A stretch of 64,000 nt of DNA from Streptomyces sp. CB01635 (GTDB lineage: Bacteria > Actinomycetota > Actinomycetes > Streptomycetales > Streptomycetaceae), in the NCBI RefSeq assembly GCF_002803065.1, contig NZ_NNBL01000010.1, forward strand, positions 124,001 through 188,000, read 5' to 3'. Below, piece after piece: positions 24,383-32,976 of this stretch; the stretch's first letter is position 1, and each line of letters opens with the position of its first letter. The position numbers and the translations under genes are program-made. The notes beneath the pieces are model-generated. The model worked only from the letters and a program-made list of their open reading frames with translations, ran no database searches and was not told the origin of the DNA.

Positions 24383-25329
24383 CAGGCGACTACCTCCGTG
24401 GAATCGGTGGACTGGGCGAGCAGGTCCCAGGCGAGCAGGCCCGCGCCCAGGCAGCCGGCGGTGTCCCCGAGGGCCGCCGGGACGATCGTGGGCAGCTTCT
24501 GGAACGTCACGCGTTCCTCGACGGCGGCCCGCAGTGGTGTGAACAAGGTTTCCCCCGCCTCGGCCAGACCGCCACCGATGATCAGGGTGCGCGGGTCCAG
24601 CAGAGTGAGCGCCGTGACGAGCCCGTCGGCGAGCGCGTCCACGGCCTCCAGCCAGACCTGCCGCGCCCTGGGGTCCCCGGACTCGACGGCCTTGGCGCAG
24701 TCCGCGGCGTCCGCCTCCGGGTCGCCGGTGGCCTCGGCCCAGGCGAGCGAGACCGCCGACGCGGAGGCGTAGCGCTCCAGGCAGCCGCGCTGCCCGCAGC
24801 TGCAGTCCGTGCCGCCGGGGCGTACGACGATGTGGCCGATCTCCCCGGCCGAGCCGTGCGCGCCGGGTTCGATGCGGCCACCGATGCCGATGGCGCCCGC
24901 GATGCCCGTACCCAGCGGCACGAACAGGAAGCGGTCCGCGCCCTTGCCCGCGCCGAGCCGCCCCTCACCGAGGCCGCCGGTGCGCACGTCGTGGCCGAGG
25001 GCGACGGGGATGCCTTCCAGCCGCTCGCTCAGCAGCCTGCGCATCGGCACGTCGCGCCAGCCGAGGTTCGACGCGTACAGGGCGATGCCGTGCTCGTCGT
25101 CGACGATGCCGGGCACCGCGACGCCGGCCGCGGCGGCCGGCTCCCCGAGGTGCTCCTCGCCGTACGCGCGCAGGTCGGCGGCGAAGCCGAGTATCGTCTC
25201 GACGATCGCGTCGGGCCCCCGCTCGCGGCCGGTGGCGCGCCGCGCCTGGTGGAGCAGGGTGCCGTCGGCCCCGACCAGGGCGGCCTTCATTCCGGTGCCG
25301 CCCACATCGAGGGCGATGACGTGTCTCAC
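24382..25329 (-). CDS. nagK: ROK-family N-acetylglucosamine kinase
   Basis: Encodes 315 residues. ATP-binding DVGGTGMKAALV opens the protein. The ROK signature includes EIGHIVVRPGGTDCSCGQRGCLERYASASAV (about 167-197), with three cysteines and a histidine forming the ROK zinc site. No N-terminal helix-turn-helix is present, so it is a kinase and not a ROK repressor. It phosphorylates GlcNAc taken up or released from wall turnover and feeds nagA, encoded next. In S. coelicolor nagKA is controlled by DasR. Confidence 0.88.
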   Translation of the reverse strand: MRHVIALDVGGTGMKAALVGADGTLLHQARRATGRERGPDAIVETILGFAADLRAYGEEHLGEPAAAAGVAVPGIVDDEHGIALYASNLGWRDVPMRRLLSERLEGIPVALGHDVRTGGLGEGRLGAGKGADRFLFVPLGTGIAGAIGIGGRIEPGAHGSAGEIGHIVVRPGGTDCSCGQRGCLERYASASAVSLAWAEATGDPEADAADCAKAVESGDPRARQVWLEAVDALADGLVTALTLLDPRTLIIGGGLAEAGETLFTPLRAAVEERVTFQKLPTIVPAALGDTAGCLGAGLLAWDLLAQSTDSTEVVA

Positions 25330-25356
25330 GGGGACAGTCTCGCGCCTCGACCCGCG

Positions 25357-25372
25357 AGAGGTCTAGTCCACT
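25357..25372 (-). promoter_or_regulatory. DasR-responsive element (dre) of nagKA
   Basis: The plus strand reads AGAGGTCTAGTCCACT. The core agrees well with the recalled dre consensus ASTGGTCTAGACCAST. It lies 28 bases upstream of the nagK start. The same 16-mer with one change recurs upstream of cutC. Confidence 0.75.
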
Positions 25373-25537
25373 TGCATGGATCTTGCGTCGATGTGTACGG
25401 ATGATGCGTTTCCGCTTTCCCGGCGAAGGCCCGTTGCGGGTGCGAAACCCGTGTGGTGTAGACCTTATGACCGGGCCTCGTGAGCATTCCGGGTCCGAAA
25501 TCCTGACGAGCGACATCAAGAGGGTGGGAAACCGGCT

Positions 25538-26800
25538 GTGCAGCGGCGCATGACAGGTCTGACGGCGGCGGTGGCCGCGCTCGGCATGGCGGCGACGCTG
25601 GCCGCCTGCGGGGGCCCCGGCTCCGAGGACGTGACCCTGAAGCTGGTGGCCGCCGACTACGGCGACTCCCCGGCGAACAGCTCCCAGAAGTACTGGGACA
25701 AGCTGGCCGCCGCCTTCGAGAAGAAGAACCCCGGCATCAAGGTCGACGTCAGCGTCTACTCCTGGAGCGACGTCGACGCCAAGGTCAAGAAGATGGTCGC
25801 GGACGGCCACGCGCCCGACATGGCGCAGATCGGCGCGTACTCCGACTACGCCGCGAGCGGCAAGCTCTACAGCGCGAACGACCTGCTCTCCATCCCCGTG
25901 CAGTCCGACTTCCTGCCGCAGCTCGCCGACGCCGGCGAGGTCTCCCGCGTCCAGTACGGCATGCCCTTCGCGTCGTCCACGCGGCTGCTGTTCTACAACA
26001 AGACCCTCTTCGACAAGGCCGGCCTGACCCCGCCGCAGACCTGGGCCCAGCTCCAGGCCGACGCCAAGGCCCTCAAGGCGCGCGGCGTGAAGATCCCCTA
26101 CGCGCTGCCGCTGGGCCCCGAAGAGGCGCAGGCCGAGACCATGATGTGGATGCTGAGCGGCGGCTCCGGCTACACCGACGACGTCGGCACCTACAGCCTC
26201 GACTCCCCGCAGAACGTCAAGACCTTCGAGTGGCTGAAGAACGACCTGGTCGGCCAGGGCCTCACCGGTCCGACGCCGCCCGCCAAGCTCGACCGCGCGC
26301 AGGCCTTCGCGGCCTTCACGCGCGGTGACGTCGGCATGCTCAACGGGCACCCGACGCTGATGCAGATGGCCGCCAAGAAGGGCGTGAGGTTCGGCACGGT
26401 GCCGATGCCCGGCATCAACGGCAGGGCCAGGTCGACCATGGGCGTCGCCGACTGGATGATGGCGTTCCGGCAGAACGGCCACAAGGACCAGGTCGGCAAG
26501 TTCCTCGACTACGTCTACAGCGAGAAGAACGTCCTCGACTTCTCCCGCGAGTACGACCTCCTGCCGGTCACCAACTCCGCGTCGGACACGATGGCCGACG
26601 ACAAGCGCGACCAGAAGCTCTGGAAGTTCCTCGGCGAACTGCAGAACTCGGAGCTCTACCCCGTCGGCAAGACGTCCTGGGCCCAGGTCAGCGCCGGCGT
26701 CAAGCGCGAGATCGGCTCGACCGTCGGCCCCAACGGCAACCCGGGTGCCACCCTCGGCCGGCTGGAGCGGGCGGCCGACGCGGCGGAGAACGCGGAGTAG
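25538..26800 (+). CDS. Sugar ABC transporter substrate-binding lipoprotein
   Basis: Encodes 420 residues from a GTG start. A lipoprotein signal ends at LAACGG (Cys about 24). The mature part is a family-1 solute-binding protein with FEKKNPGIKVDV, APDMAQIGAYSDYAASG, RLLFYNKTLFDKAGLTPPQTWAQL and a late WAQVSAGVKREIGS block. No permease or ATPase genes follow, so it must work with components encoded elsewhere, perhaps with the multitasking ATPase MsiK. Being divergent from nagKA across the dre site hints at an amino-sugar or chitin-oligomer ligand; this is inference. Confidence 0.85.
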   Translation: MQRRMTGLTAAVAALGMAATLAACGGPGSEDVTLKLVAADYGDSPANSSQKYWDKLAAAFEKKNPGIKVDVSVYSWSDVDAKVKKMVADGHAPDMAQIGAYSDYAASGKLYSANDLLSIPVQSDFLPQLADAGEVSRVQYGMPFASSTRLLFYNKTLFDKAGLTPPQTWAQLQADAKALKARGVKIPYALPLGPEEAQAETMMWMLSGGSGYTDDVGTYSLDSPQNVKTFEWLKNDLVGQGLTGPTPPAKLDRAQAFAAFTRGDVGMLNGHPTLMQMAAKKGVRFGTVPMPGINGRARSTMGVADWMMAFRQNGHKDQVGKFLDYVYSEKNVLDFSREYDLLPVTNSASDTMADDKRDQKLWKFLGELQNSELYPVGKTSWAQVSAGVKREIGSTVGPNGNPGATLGRLERAADAAENAE

Positions 26801-26810
26801 CGTCGCTGCC

Positions 26811-27098
26811 GTGAGCGAACCGCCGTACGCAGAGCCCGAACCGCCCGCCGAGGACGCGGAGGATGCGCCGCCCGTCGGCCTGTCCCCGCGTGAGCAGGGC
26901 GTTCTCGCCCTGGAGCGGCGCGGGTGGGCGTCGGCCGGGGCCAAAGAACGCGCCGTGCGCGAGGAGCTGGGCCTCGCCCCGGTGCGCTACTACCAGCTCC
27001 TCAACGCGCTCCTCGACGACCCGAGGGCCCTCGCCCACGACCCGGTCACGGTCAACCGGCTGCGCCGCATACGGGAGGCCCGCCGCGGGGAGCGCTGA
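26811..27098 (+). CDS. DUF3263 small helix-turn-helix-like protein
   Basis: Encodes 95 residues from a GTG 11 bases after the preceding stop. An acidic Pro/Glu-rich start is followed by the DUF3263 core LSPREQGVLALERRGWASAGAKERAVREELGL and YYQLLNALLDDPRALAHDPVTVNRLRRIREAR, all alpha-helical and suggestive of DNA binding. Widely conserved in actinobacteria; function unknown. Confidence 0.8.
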   Translation: MSEPPYAEPEPPAEDAEDAPPVGLSPREQGVLALERRGWASAGAKERAVREELGLAPVRYYQLLNALLDDPRALAHDPVTVNRLRRIREARRGER

Positions 27099-27150
27099 CC
27101 CGCACCCGTGCATCGGAGTACGGTCCGCCTTACGCGGATAGGCTCGGCCC

Positions 27151-28002
27151 ATGGGCAGCCCACAGCACGACCTGCCGTCGCCTGTGACCTCCGCCGGGCG
27201 TGACGGCCTCGACGCACTCCTCTCGGACCCCGCGCGGGCCGTGATCGCGCTCGACTTCGACGGCACGCTCGCGCCGATCGTGCCCGACCCCGAACAGGCC
27301 CGGGCGCACCCGGACGCCGTCCGCGCGCTCGCCGCGCTGGCCCCCCAGGTCGCCTCCGTCGCCGTGATCACCGGCCGCCCCGCGGGCGTCGCCGTGCGCC
27401 ACGGCGGTTTCGCGGGCGTCCCCGGCCTCGAACACCTCGTGGTTCTCGGCCACTACGGCGCCGAGCGCTGGGACGCCGTCACCGGCACCGTCCACGCCCC
27501 CGCCCCGCACCCCGGCGTCGCGGCCGTCCGCGCCGAACTGCCCGGAGTCCTGGAGTCCGTGGGGGCCTGGCGCGGCACCTGGGTGGAGGAGAAGGGCCGT
27601 GCCGTCGCCGTCCACACGCGCCGCGCGGGCGACCCGCAGGCGGCGTTCGAGGCGCTGCGGGCGCCCCTGTCCGACCTCGCGGCCCGCCACGGCCTGATCG
27701 TCGAGCCCGGCCGCCTCGTCCTGGAACTGCGCCCGCCCGGCATGGACAAGGGCGCGGCGCTCACGGCGTACGTACGCGAGGTGGGCGCGACGTCGGTGCT
27801 CTACGGGGGCGACGACCTCGGCGACCTGCCCGCGTTCGCCGCCGTCGACAAGCTCCGCAAGGACGGGGTGCCGGGCCTTCTGGTGTGCAGCGGCAGCTCG
27901 GAGGTCACGGAACTGGCCGAACGGGCGGATGTCGTGGTGGACGGGCCGCAGGGAGTTGTGGGACTCATGTCGGACCTGGCGCGCGCGATCAGCAGGCCCT
28001 AG
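27151..28002 (+). CDS. otsB: Trehalose-6-phosphate phosphatase
   Basis: Encodes 283 residues. HAD phosphatase motifs are DFDGTLAPIV (nucleophile Asp about residue 36), VITGRP, and YGGDDLGDLPAF with the metal-binding Asps. It hydrolyses trehalose-6-P to trehalose, the second step of OtsA/OtsB synthesis. Its stop codon overlaps that of otsA, which reads toward it: both TAG codons use the palindrome CTAG at 27999-28002. Confidence 0.9.
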   Translation: MGSPQHDLPSPVTSAGRDGLDALLSDPARAVIALDFDGTLAPIVPDPEQARAHPDAVRALAALAPQVASVAVITGRPAGVAVRHGGFAGVPGLEHLVVLGHYGAERWDAVTGTVHAPAPHPGVAAVRAELPGVLESVGAWRGTWVEEKGRAVAVHTRRAGDPQAAFEALRAPLSDLAARHGLIVEPGRLVLELRPPGMDKGAALTAYVREVGATSVLYGGDDLGDLPAFAAVDKLRKDGVPGLLVCSGSSEVTELAERADVVVDGPQGVVGLMSDLARAISRP

Positions 28003-29405
28003 CCCCCCAGCCCCCGCAGCGCGTTCAGCTGGTCGAGGAACCACTGGGCGGGCGGCAGCGCGGTCGCGGCGGCGGCGAGCCGCTTCGCGCGCTCGCCGCG
28101 CTCCCCGCTGCCCATGACCAGCGCCGCGTGCAGTGCCTCGGCCGTCGCCGACACGTCGTACGGGTTCACCACGAGCGCGTCCTCGCCCAGTTCCTCGTAC
28201 GCCCCCGCCTCCCGCGACAGGACCAGCGCGCATCCCTCGTCGGAGACGACCGGGACCTCCTTGGCGACGAGGTTCATGCCGTCCCTGATCGGGTTGACCA
28301 GCGCCACGTCGGCCAGCCGGTACGCGGCCAGGGAGCGCGCGAAGTCGTCCTTCACATGGAGTACGACCGGGGTCCAACTCTCCGTACCGAAGTGGGAGTT
28401 GATCTCCTCGGCGACCCGGGACACCTCGTCGGTGTACTCCCGGTAGACCGTCAGGTCCTGCCGTGACGGGTAGGCGAAGGCGACGTGCACGACCCGCTCG
28501 CGCCACTCGGGGTGCTCCTCGAGGAGGAGCCGGTACGCGCGCAGGCCGCGCACGATGTTCTTCGACAGCTCCGTGCGGTCCACGCGGACGATCACCTTGC
28601 GGTCCGGGTCGCCGATCTGCTCCCGCAGCGCGGCCAGCCGCTCCTCGACGTCGGGGCGCCGCGACCGCTCCCGCAGGAAGTCCGCGTCCGCGCCGAGGCC
28701 GTGCACCCCGATCTCCGTGCCGAACGTGCCGCCCACCACGGCCTCGCAGCACGCCGTGAACGTGTCCGCCCAGCGCCGCGTCAGGAACCCCAGCCGGTCC
28801 GCGCCCAGCATCCCGCGCAGCAGCTGCCCCGCGATGTCGTCCGGCAGCATCCGGAAGTAGTCGACCGGCGCCCACGGGGTGTGCGAGAAGTGCCCGATGC
28901 GCAGGTCGTCGCGCAGCTCGCGCAGCATCCCCGGCACGAGCGCCAGGTGGTAGTCCTGCACGAGGACCGCCGCGCCCGGCCCGGCCTCCGCGGCCAGCGC
29001 CTCGGCGAACGCCCGGTTGTAGGCCTCGTACGACGCCCACCGCGCACGGAACTCGGGCCCGAAGACCGGCTCAAGAGGCGTCTGGTACAGCATGTGGTGG
29101 ACGAACCAGAGGACCGAGTTCGCGATGCCGTTGTACGCGTCGGCGTAGACCTCGGGGTCGATGTCGAGCATCCGCACCCCCGGCTCTCCGACGCCGCGCC
29201 GTACCGCCTCGCGGTCACCCGCGCCGAGGGCCGCGCACACCCACACCGCGCTCGCGCCGTCCGGGTCCTGTCCGATCGCGGAGAGCCCGGAGACGAGCCC
29301 GCCCCCGCCGCGCCGCGCGTCGAGCGTCCCGTCGGCCCCGAGCTCGTACGAGACCGGACCGCGGTTGGACGCGACGAGGATCTGTGCACCCTGCGTGGAA
29401 GCCAT
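27999..29405 (-). CDS. otsA: Trehalose-6-phosphate synthase
   Basis: Encodes 468 residues, a standard GT20 length. Diagnostic segments: SNRGPVSYEL near the start, VQDYHLALVPGML (near 148), GHFSHTPWAPVDYFRMLP (near 171), RVDRTELSKNIVRGL (near 268) and the C-terminal DGMNLVAKEVPVV/LSREAGAYEELGEDALVVNPYD loop. It transfers glucose from a nucleotide sugar to glucose-6-P. It is convergent with otsB rather than co-directional, so the two steps have separate promoters. Confidence 0.92.
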   Translation of the reverse strand: MASTQGAQILVASNRGPVSYELGADGTLDARRGGGGLVSGLSAIGQDPDGASAVWVCAALGAGDREAVRRGVGEPGVRMLDIDPEVYADAYNGIANSVLWFVHHMLYQTPLEPVFGPEFRARWASYEAYNRAFAEALAAEAGPGAAVLVQDYHLALVPGMLRELRDDLRIGHFSHTPWAPVDYFRMLPDDIAGQLLRGMLGADRLGFLTRRWADTFTACCEAVVGGTFGTEIGVHGLGADADFLRERSRRPDVEERLAALREQIGDPDRKVIVRVDRTELSKNIVRGLRAYRLLLEEHPEWRERVVHVAFAYPSRQDLTVYREYTDEVSRVAEEINSHFGTESWTPVVLHVKDDFARSLAAYRLADVALVNPIRDGMNLVAKEVPVVSDEGCALVLSREAGAYEELGEDALVVNPYDVSATAEALHAALVMGSGERGERAKRLAAAATALPPAQWFLDQLNALRGLGG

Positions 29406-29515
29406 ACGGGCAAACGTAGCCCGGCCCGTAAACGCTCAAACGTACGGCCGGACTCCGTGGGAGCCCGGCCGTATACGATCCGCCGTTCGTCTGTCCTGAC
29501 ACCTACCCCTGCGCG

Positions 29516-31624
29516 TCAGTCACGCCGGCTGCGCGCCGCCGCCACCGCGAGGACGCCGAGCCCCCACAGGGCCGCCGCGAGACCGCCGTACAGGAGCGTG
29601 TGCGAGCCGCCTGTCGTGGCCAGCTCCGAGCCGTCCACAGGCCGGTGCGGCCCGTGCGACTCCCCGGGCGGGCCCGGGCGGCCCTGCTGCCGCCTGGCCG
29701 TGATGACCGACGTGCACGGGTCGTCCTCGCCGCGCCGGGCCTTCGGGCAGTTGGTGCGCGGCACGTCCGACGTCACGGTGATCACGGTGGTCCCGCCCGT
29801 CGTGCAGGACGCCTTCACACGTTGCGAGATGACTACCTTGCCGTGGGTGGCGACGTCACCCTTCCAGACGTAGACGGACCCCCGCTTCGTGATGGTCCCC
29901 GTGGACGCGACCGGGGCCGAGCCCGCCGTCACGGGCCACTCGACGGCGGCGCCGGTGCGGTTCCTGGCCGAGAAGTCGGCGATCGTGATGGTGTTCCCGG
30001 TCTCCTCGCAGGGCGGCACGACGGGCCGCTCCGGCACGTTCGTGATGCGCAGGGCGGGCGGCGCCGGGGGCTGCGGCTTCTCGATCTCGGGGGCGGTCCC
30101 GCAGCTCGGGTCGGTGCTGCCGGCCCCGCAGTTGGAGAGCGGTGACTGCACCTCGACGCCGCCCGGCAGCTTCCCGTCGCCACGGACCGGGTCGTGGACC
30201 TTCACCGAGTACGTGATGGTGGCGGTCTTCCCGGCCGGGATGTAGCCGGTGTAGCCGATCCTCGGCGCGGTGTACGAGACGTGGCCGAGGTCCGTGCGCA
30301 CGTCGCCGTTGTACGTCGCGTCGTCGAGGTTGCCGGTCAGGTCGTCGCTGAACTCGGCGTTCGGGTAGTCGAGCGAGCTGATGTTCTTCGCCTTCAGCGT
30401 GTAGGTGATGGTGTCGCCGGGGCGCACCGCCTTCGGGCTCGCCGTCCTGGTGACCTCCAGGTCGGGGACCGGGACGGACAGGGCGAGCGCCGAGGGGACG
30501 TAGGTGTCGCCCTTGGTGGTGAACGTCAGCTCGGTGGAGGTGGCGCCCGGCGGGACGGTCTCGTCGGGGAGCTCGAACTCCTTCGCGTCGATGCTCAGGT
30601 TGTTGACCGTCTTCGGAGAGACGGCGCCGCGGTCCTGGCTGATGAAGAAGTTGTTGGTGTTGCCGGTGTGGGCTTCGGTGACGTTCTTGCCGTCGACCAG
30701 GAACCGGTCGCCCGGCATGTTCCAGTCGCTCTCGTACGCGGTGACGCCCGCCCGCACCTTGCCGTCGCCCGCGCGGTGGAAGCCGTTCACGCCGATCGTG
30801 GTCGCGGGCGAGACGGGGCGCTGGAGGACGTGCCCGCCGTAGACGTACACGTTGCGCCGGCCCGGGGCGTACATGGAGTTCGGGGCGTCGTACTTGTAGA
30901 CGACGGTCATCGACCAGCCGGCCGCGCAGCCCTTGCCGTTGGGCGCCCAGATGCCGCCGACCGCGACGGGGACGGGCGCGCCGGTGCCGGTGACGCCGGC
31001 GAACAGGCTCGTGACGTCGGCCTCGCCCGTGTAGTAGTGCGGGCCGTCGGTGGCCGCCGGGTCCCGGACCAGGTCCTCGGTGGAGACCCTCGCCGCGGCC
31101 CTGCCGTTCACGGCGACCACGGGCAGGGCGGCGAGCGGGGCGCTCGGCGAGGGCTCCACATCGGCGCCGGAGATGTCGCACCGCGCGAGCTCCGCGCCGC
31201 TCGGGCCCTTGTACGTGCCGTCGTTGCCGCCGTAGAACAGGCGGGCGTACGCCACTTTGGCGCCCGGCGGGATCGTCACCCGGCCGGTGCTCGAGCCGTA
31301 ACCGGCCGTCGTACCGGCCGTGTTGACGCGCCGCATCACGAACGCGTTGTTGTTGTCGCTGCCCCGGCCGCCGGCGGCGACCGCGCAGCGCGCCGCCAGG
31401 TCGGCCGGCGCGGCCGGACAGCCCATGACGGTGTTGCCGATGGTCACGAAGTCGCCGTACAGCGCTTCGTCGTAGCGCTTGGTGAACGGGGTGACCACGT
31501 CGGCCGAGGCGGGGGTCGCGGCGCCGAGCGCCGTCAGCGCGGTGGCCGTGGCGACGAGCGCCCCGGCGGTGCGGGTCGCGGCTGCGCGCAGCCGTCGCCC
31601 ACCCGAAACTTGTCTGAGCCACAT
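29516..31624 (-). CDS. LAxTG-anchored cell-surface protein with DUF11-type repeat
   Basis: Encodes 702 residues from the ATG at 31624 (a TTG six codons earlier is possible). A long signal peptide (1-41, TPASA) leads into an extracellular all-beta region. Around residues 395-500 lies a DUF11-like domain (LEVTRTASPKAVRPGDTITY and DDLTGNLDDATYNG). The C-terminus has a sortase signal ELATTGG, then a hydrophobic helix and RSRRD, the LAxTG type recognised by class E sortases in Streptomyces. No sortase gene is adjacent. No ribosome binding site is visible, but TACATT lies about 10 bases before the ATG, compatible with a leaderless transcript. Confidence 0.75.
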   Translation of the reverse strand: MWLRQVSGGRRLRAAATRTAGALVATATALTALGAATPASADVVTPFTKRYDEALYGDFVTIGNTVMGCPAAPADLAARCAVAAGGRGSDNNNAFVMRRVNTAGTTAGYGSSTGRVTIPPGAKVAYARLFYGGNDGTYKGPSGAELARCDISGADVEPSPSAPLAALPVVAVNGRAAARVSTEDLVRDPAATDGPHYYTGEADVTSLFAGVTGTGAPVPVAVGGIWAPNGKGCAAGWSMTVVYKYDAPNSMYAPGRRNVYVYGGHVLQRPVSPATTIGVNGFHRAGDGKVRAGVTAYESDWNMPGDRFLVDGKNVTEAHTGNTNNFFISQDRGAVSPKTVNNLSIDAKEFELPDETVPPGATSTELTFTTKGDTYVPSALALSVPVPDLEVTRTASPKAVRPGDTITYTLKAKNISSLDYPNAEFSDDLTGNLDDATYNGDVRTDLGHVSYTAPRIGYTGYIPAGKTATITYSVKVHDPVRGDGKLPGGVEVQSPLSNCGAGSTDPSCGTAPEIEKPQPPAPPALRITNVPERPVVPPCEETGNTITIADFSARNRTGAAVEWPVTAGSAPVASTGTITKRGSVYVWKGDVATHGKVVISQRVKASCTTGGTTVITVTSDVPRTNCPKARRGEDDPCTSVITARRQQGRPGPPGESHGPHRPVDGSELATTGGSHTLLYGGLAAALWGLGVLAVAAARSRRD

Positions 31625-31661
31625 AAAGGGCAATGTAGGCAAAACATACGATTACCCCCGG

Positions 31662-32609
31662 CTACGCCACGCGGCGCTCCGCGTACTCGGTGATTTCGGT
31701 CATCGGGGGGCGTTCCTCGGTGTCCACGTCGTGCGTGCGCGGCTCGAATCCCTGTTCCCCGCGCTCGAACTGGGTGAGCACCGGACGTACGAGGTGCCCG
31801 CGCGCGAGCCGCAGCTGTGCGGTGCGGTAGATGGCCGCGGCCATGCGCCCGAGCGCCTGCCCGTCCTGGTGCCGGTGCTTGCGCACGCCGACGTCGACCT
31901 GCCCGAGCGCGTCCAGGCCCACCGTGTGCAGCGCGTCGACGAGGAGGCCCAGCTCAACCCCGTAACCGACCGGGAACGGCAGGCGCTCGAGGAGCGACCG
32001 GCGGGCCGCGTACTCGCCGCCGAGCGGCTGCACGAACCCCGCAAGGAGCGGCCAGTGCAGATTCAGGAGCGGGCGCGCCACCAGCTCCGTGACCCGGCCG
32101 CCCTGACCCGCTGCGGACCCGAGCGGACGGTCGTACATCGCCTTCACGAAGTCCACGCCGGGATCCGTGAGCAGCGGGCCCACGATCCCCGAGACGAAGT
32201 CCGCGGAGAACTCCTTCAGGTCCGCGTCCACGAAACAGACGATGTCGCCGCTGGTGACGAGCAGCGAGCGCCACAGCACCTCGCCCTTGCCGGGCACGGC
32301 CGGGATCCTCGGCAGGATCGCGTCCCGGTGCACGACCCGTGCCCCGGCGGCCCGCGCGACCTCGGCCGTGCGGTCCGTCGAACCCGAGTCGATCACCACC
32401 AGCTCGTCGACCAGCGGCACCCGCTCCGTCATCAGGGCGCGCCGGATCTCGGCGACGATCTCGCCGACCGTCTCCTCCTCGTTCAGCGCGGGCAGCACCA
32501 CGCTCACCGAGGTGCCCGCGGCGCGCTTCGCGGCGATCAGCTGAGGGAGCGGGCGGTCGGTCACCGACCAGGAACGCCTGCTCAGCCAGCGCTCTACTTC
32601 TTCCAGCAC
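31662..32609 (-). CDS. gpgS: Glucosyl-3-phosphoglycerate synthase
   Basis: Encodes 315 residues of the GT81 type: SVVLPALNEEETVGEIV near 36, IDSGSTDRTAEVARAAGA, the DxD-type metal site FVDADLKEFSADFVSG near 135, and PFPVGYGVELGLLVDALHTVGLDALGQVDVGVRKHRHQ near 215-252, which is diagnostic of GpgS. It makes glucosyl-3-phosphoglycerate from a nucleotide sugar and 3-phosphoglycerate, a precursor of glucosylglycerate (osmolyte) and of methylglucose polysaccharides. The phosphatase GpgP is not nearby. Close to otsA/otsB, it extends a compatible-solute theme. Confidence 0.88.
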   Translation of the reverse strand: MLEEVERWLSRRSWSVTDRPLPQLIAAKRAAGTSVSVVLPALNEEETVGEIVAEIRRALMTERVPLVDELVVIDSGSTDRTAEVARAAGARVVHRDAILPRIPAVPGKGEVLWRSLLVTSGDIVCFVDADLKEFSADFVSGIVGPLLTDPGVDFVKAMYDRPLGSAAGQGGRVTELVARPLLNLHWPLLAGFVQPLGGEYAARRSLLERLPFPVGYGVELGLLVDALHTVGLDALGQVDVGVRKHRHQDGQALGRMAAAIYRTAQLRLARGHLVRPVLTQFERGEQGFEPRTHDVDTEERPPMTEITEYAERRVA

Positions 32610-32829
32610 AGTGCGCGGCTCCTCACTGTCGGATCACTGTCGGATCTCTCGGTTCTATCGGTTCTGCCGAACCCGCTGGGTCACGCACTGTGATCCATCT
32701 CGCGGTACGGACGACTATCTCAAGCGTCCAGGCCTTCGGTTACAGTCTTGAACAACGCCGGTGACCATCGCATGTCGGGGTCGCCGCCGCGCTTGAGTGA
32801 TCAAGCGCCAGCTCAACAACCGAATAGCG

Positions 32830-32957
32830 CTCATCCAGAGGGACAGAGGGATACGGCCCGTTGAAGTCCCGGCAACCCTCCCGCCGACCTTGCCGAGGTC
32901 CAGGTGGGGAAGGTGCCAATTCCGTCTCGTGGCGAGATGCGCCGCGAGGAAGATGAG
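32830..32957 (+). ncRNA. SAM-I (S-box) riboswitch
   Basis: P1 pairs CTCATC (32830-32835) with GATGAG (32952-32957). Between them are the conserved S-box elements in order: AGAGGGACAGAGGGA, CGGCCCGTTGAAGTCCCGGCAACC, and GGTGCCAATTCC, followed by a closing hairpin with GCGAGATGC and GAGGAAGATGAGG. It ends about 20 bases before the start of the threonine synthase-like gene. No terminator follows; GAGG in the P1 3' strand can pair with CCTC at 32967-32970 across the AAAGGG ribosome binding site, so control is probably translational. Confidence 0.88.
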
Positions 32958-32976
32958 GAGAAAGGGCCTCGCCATC

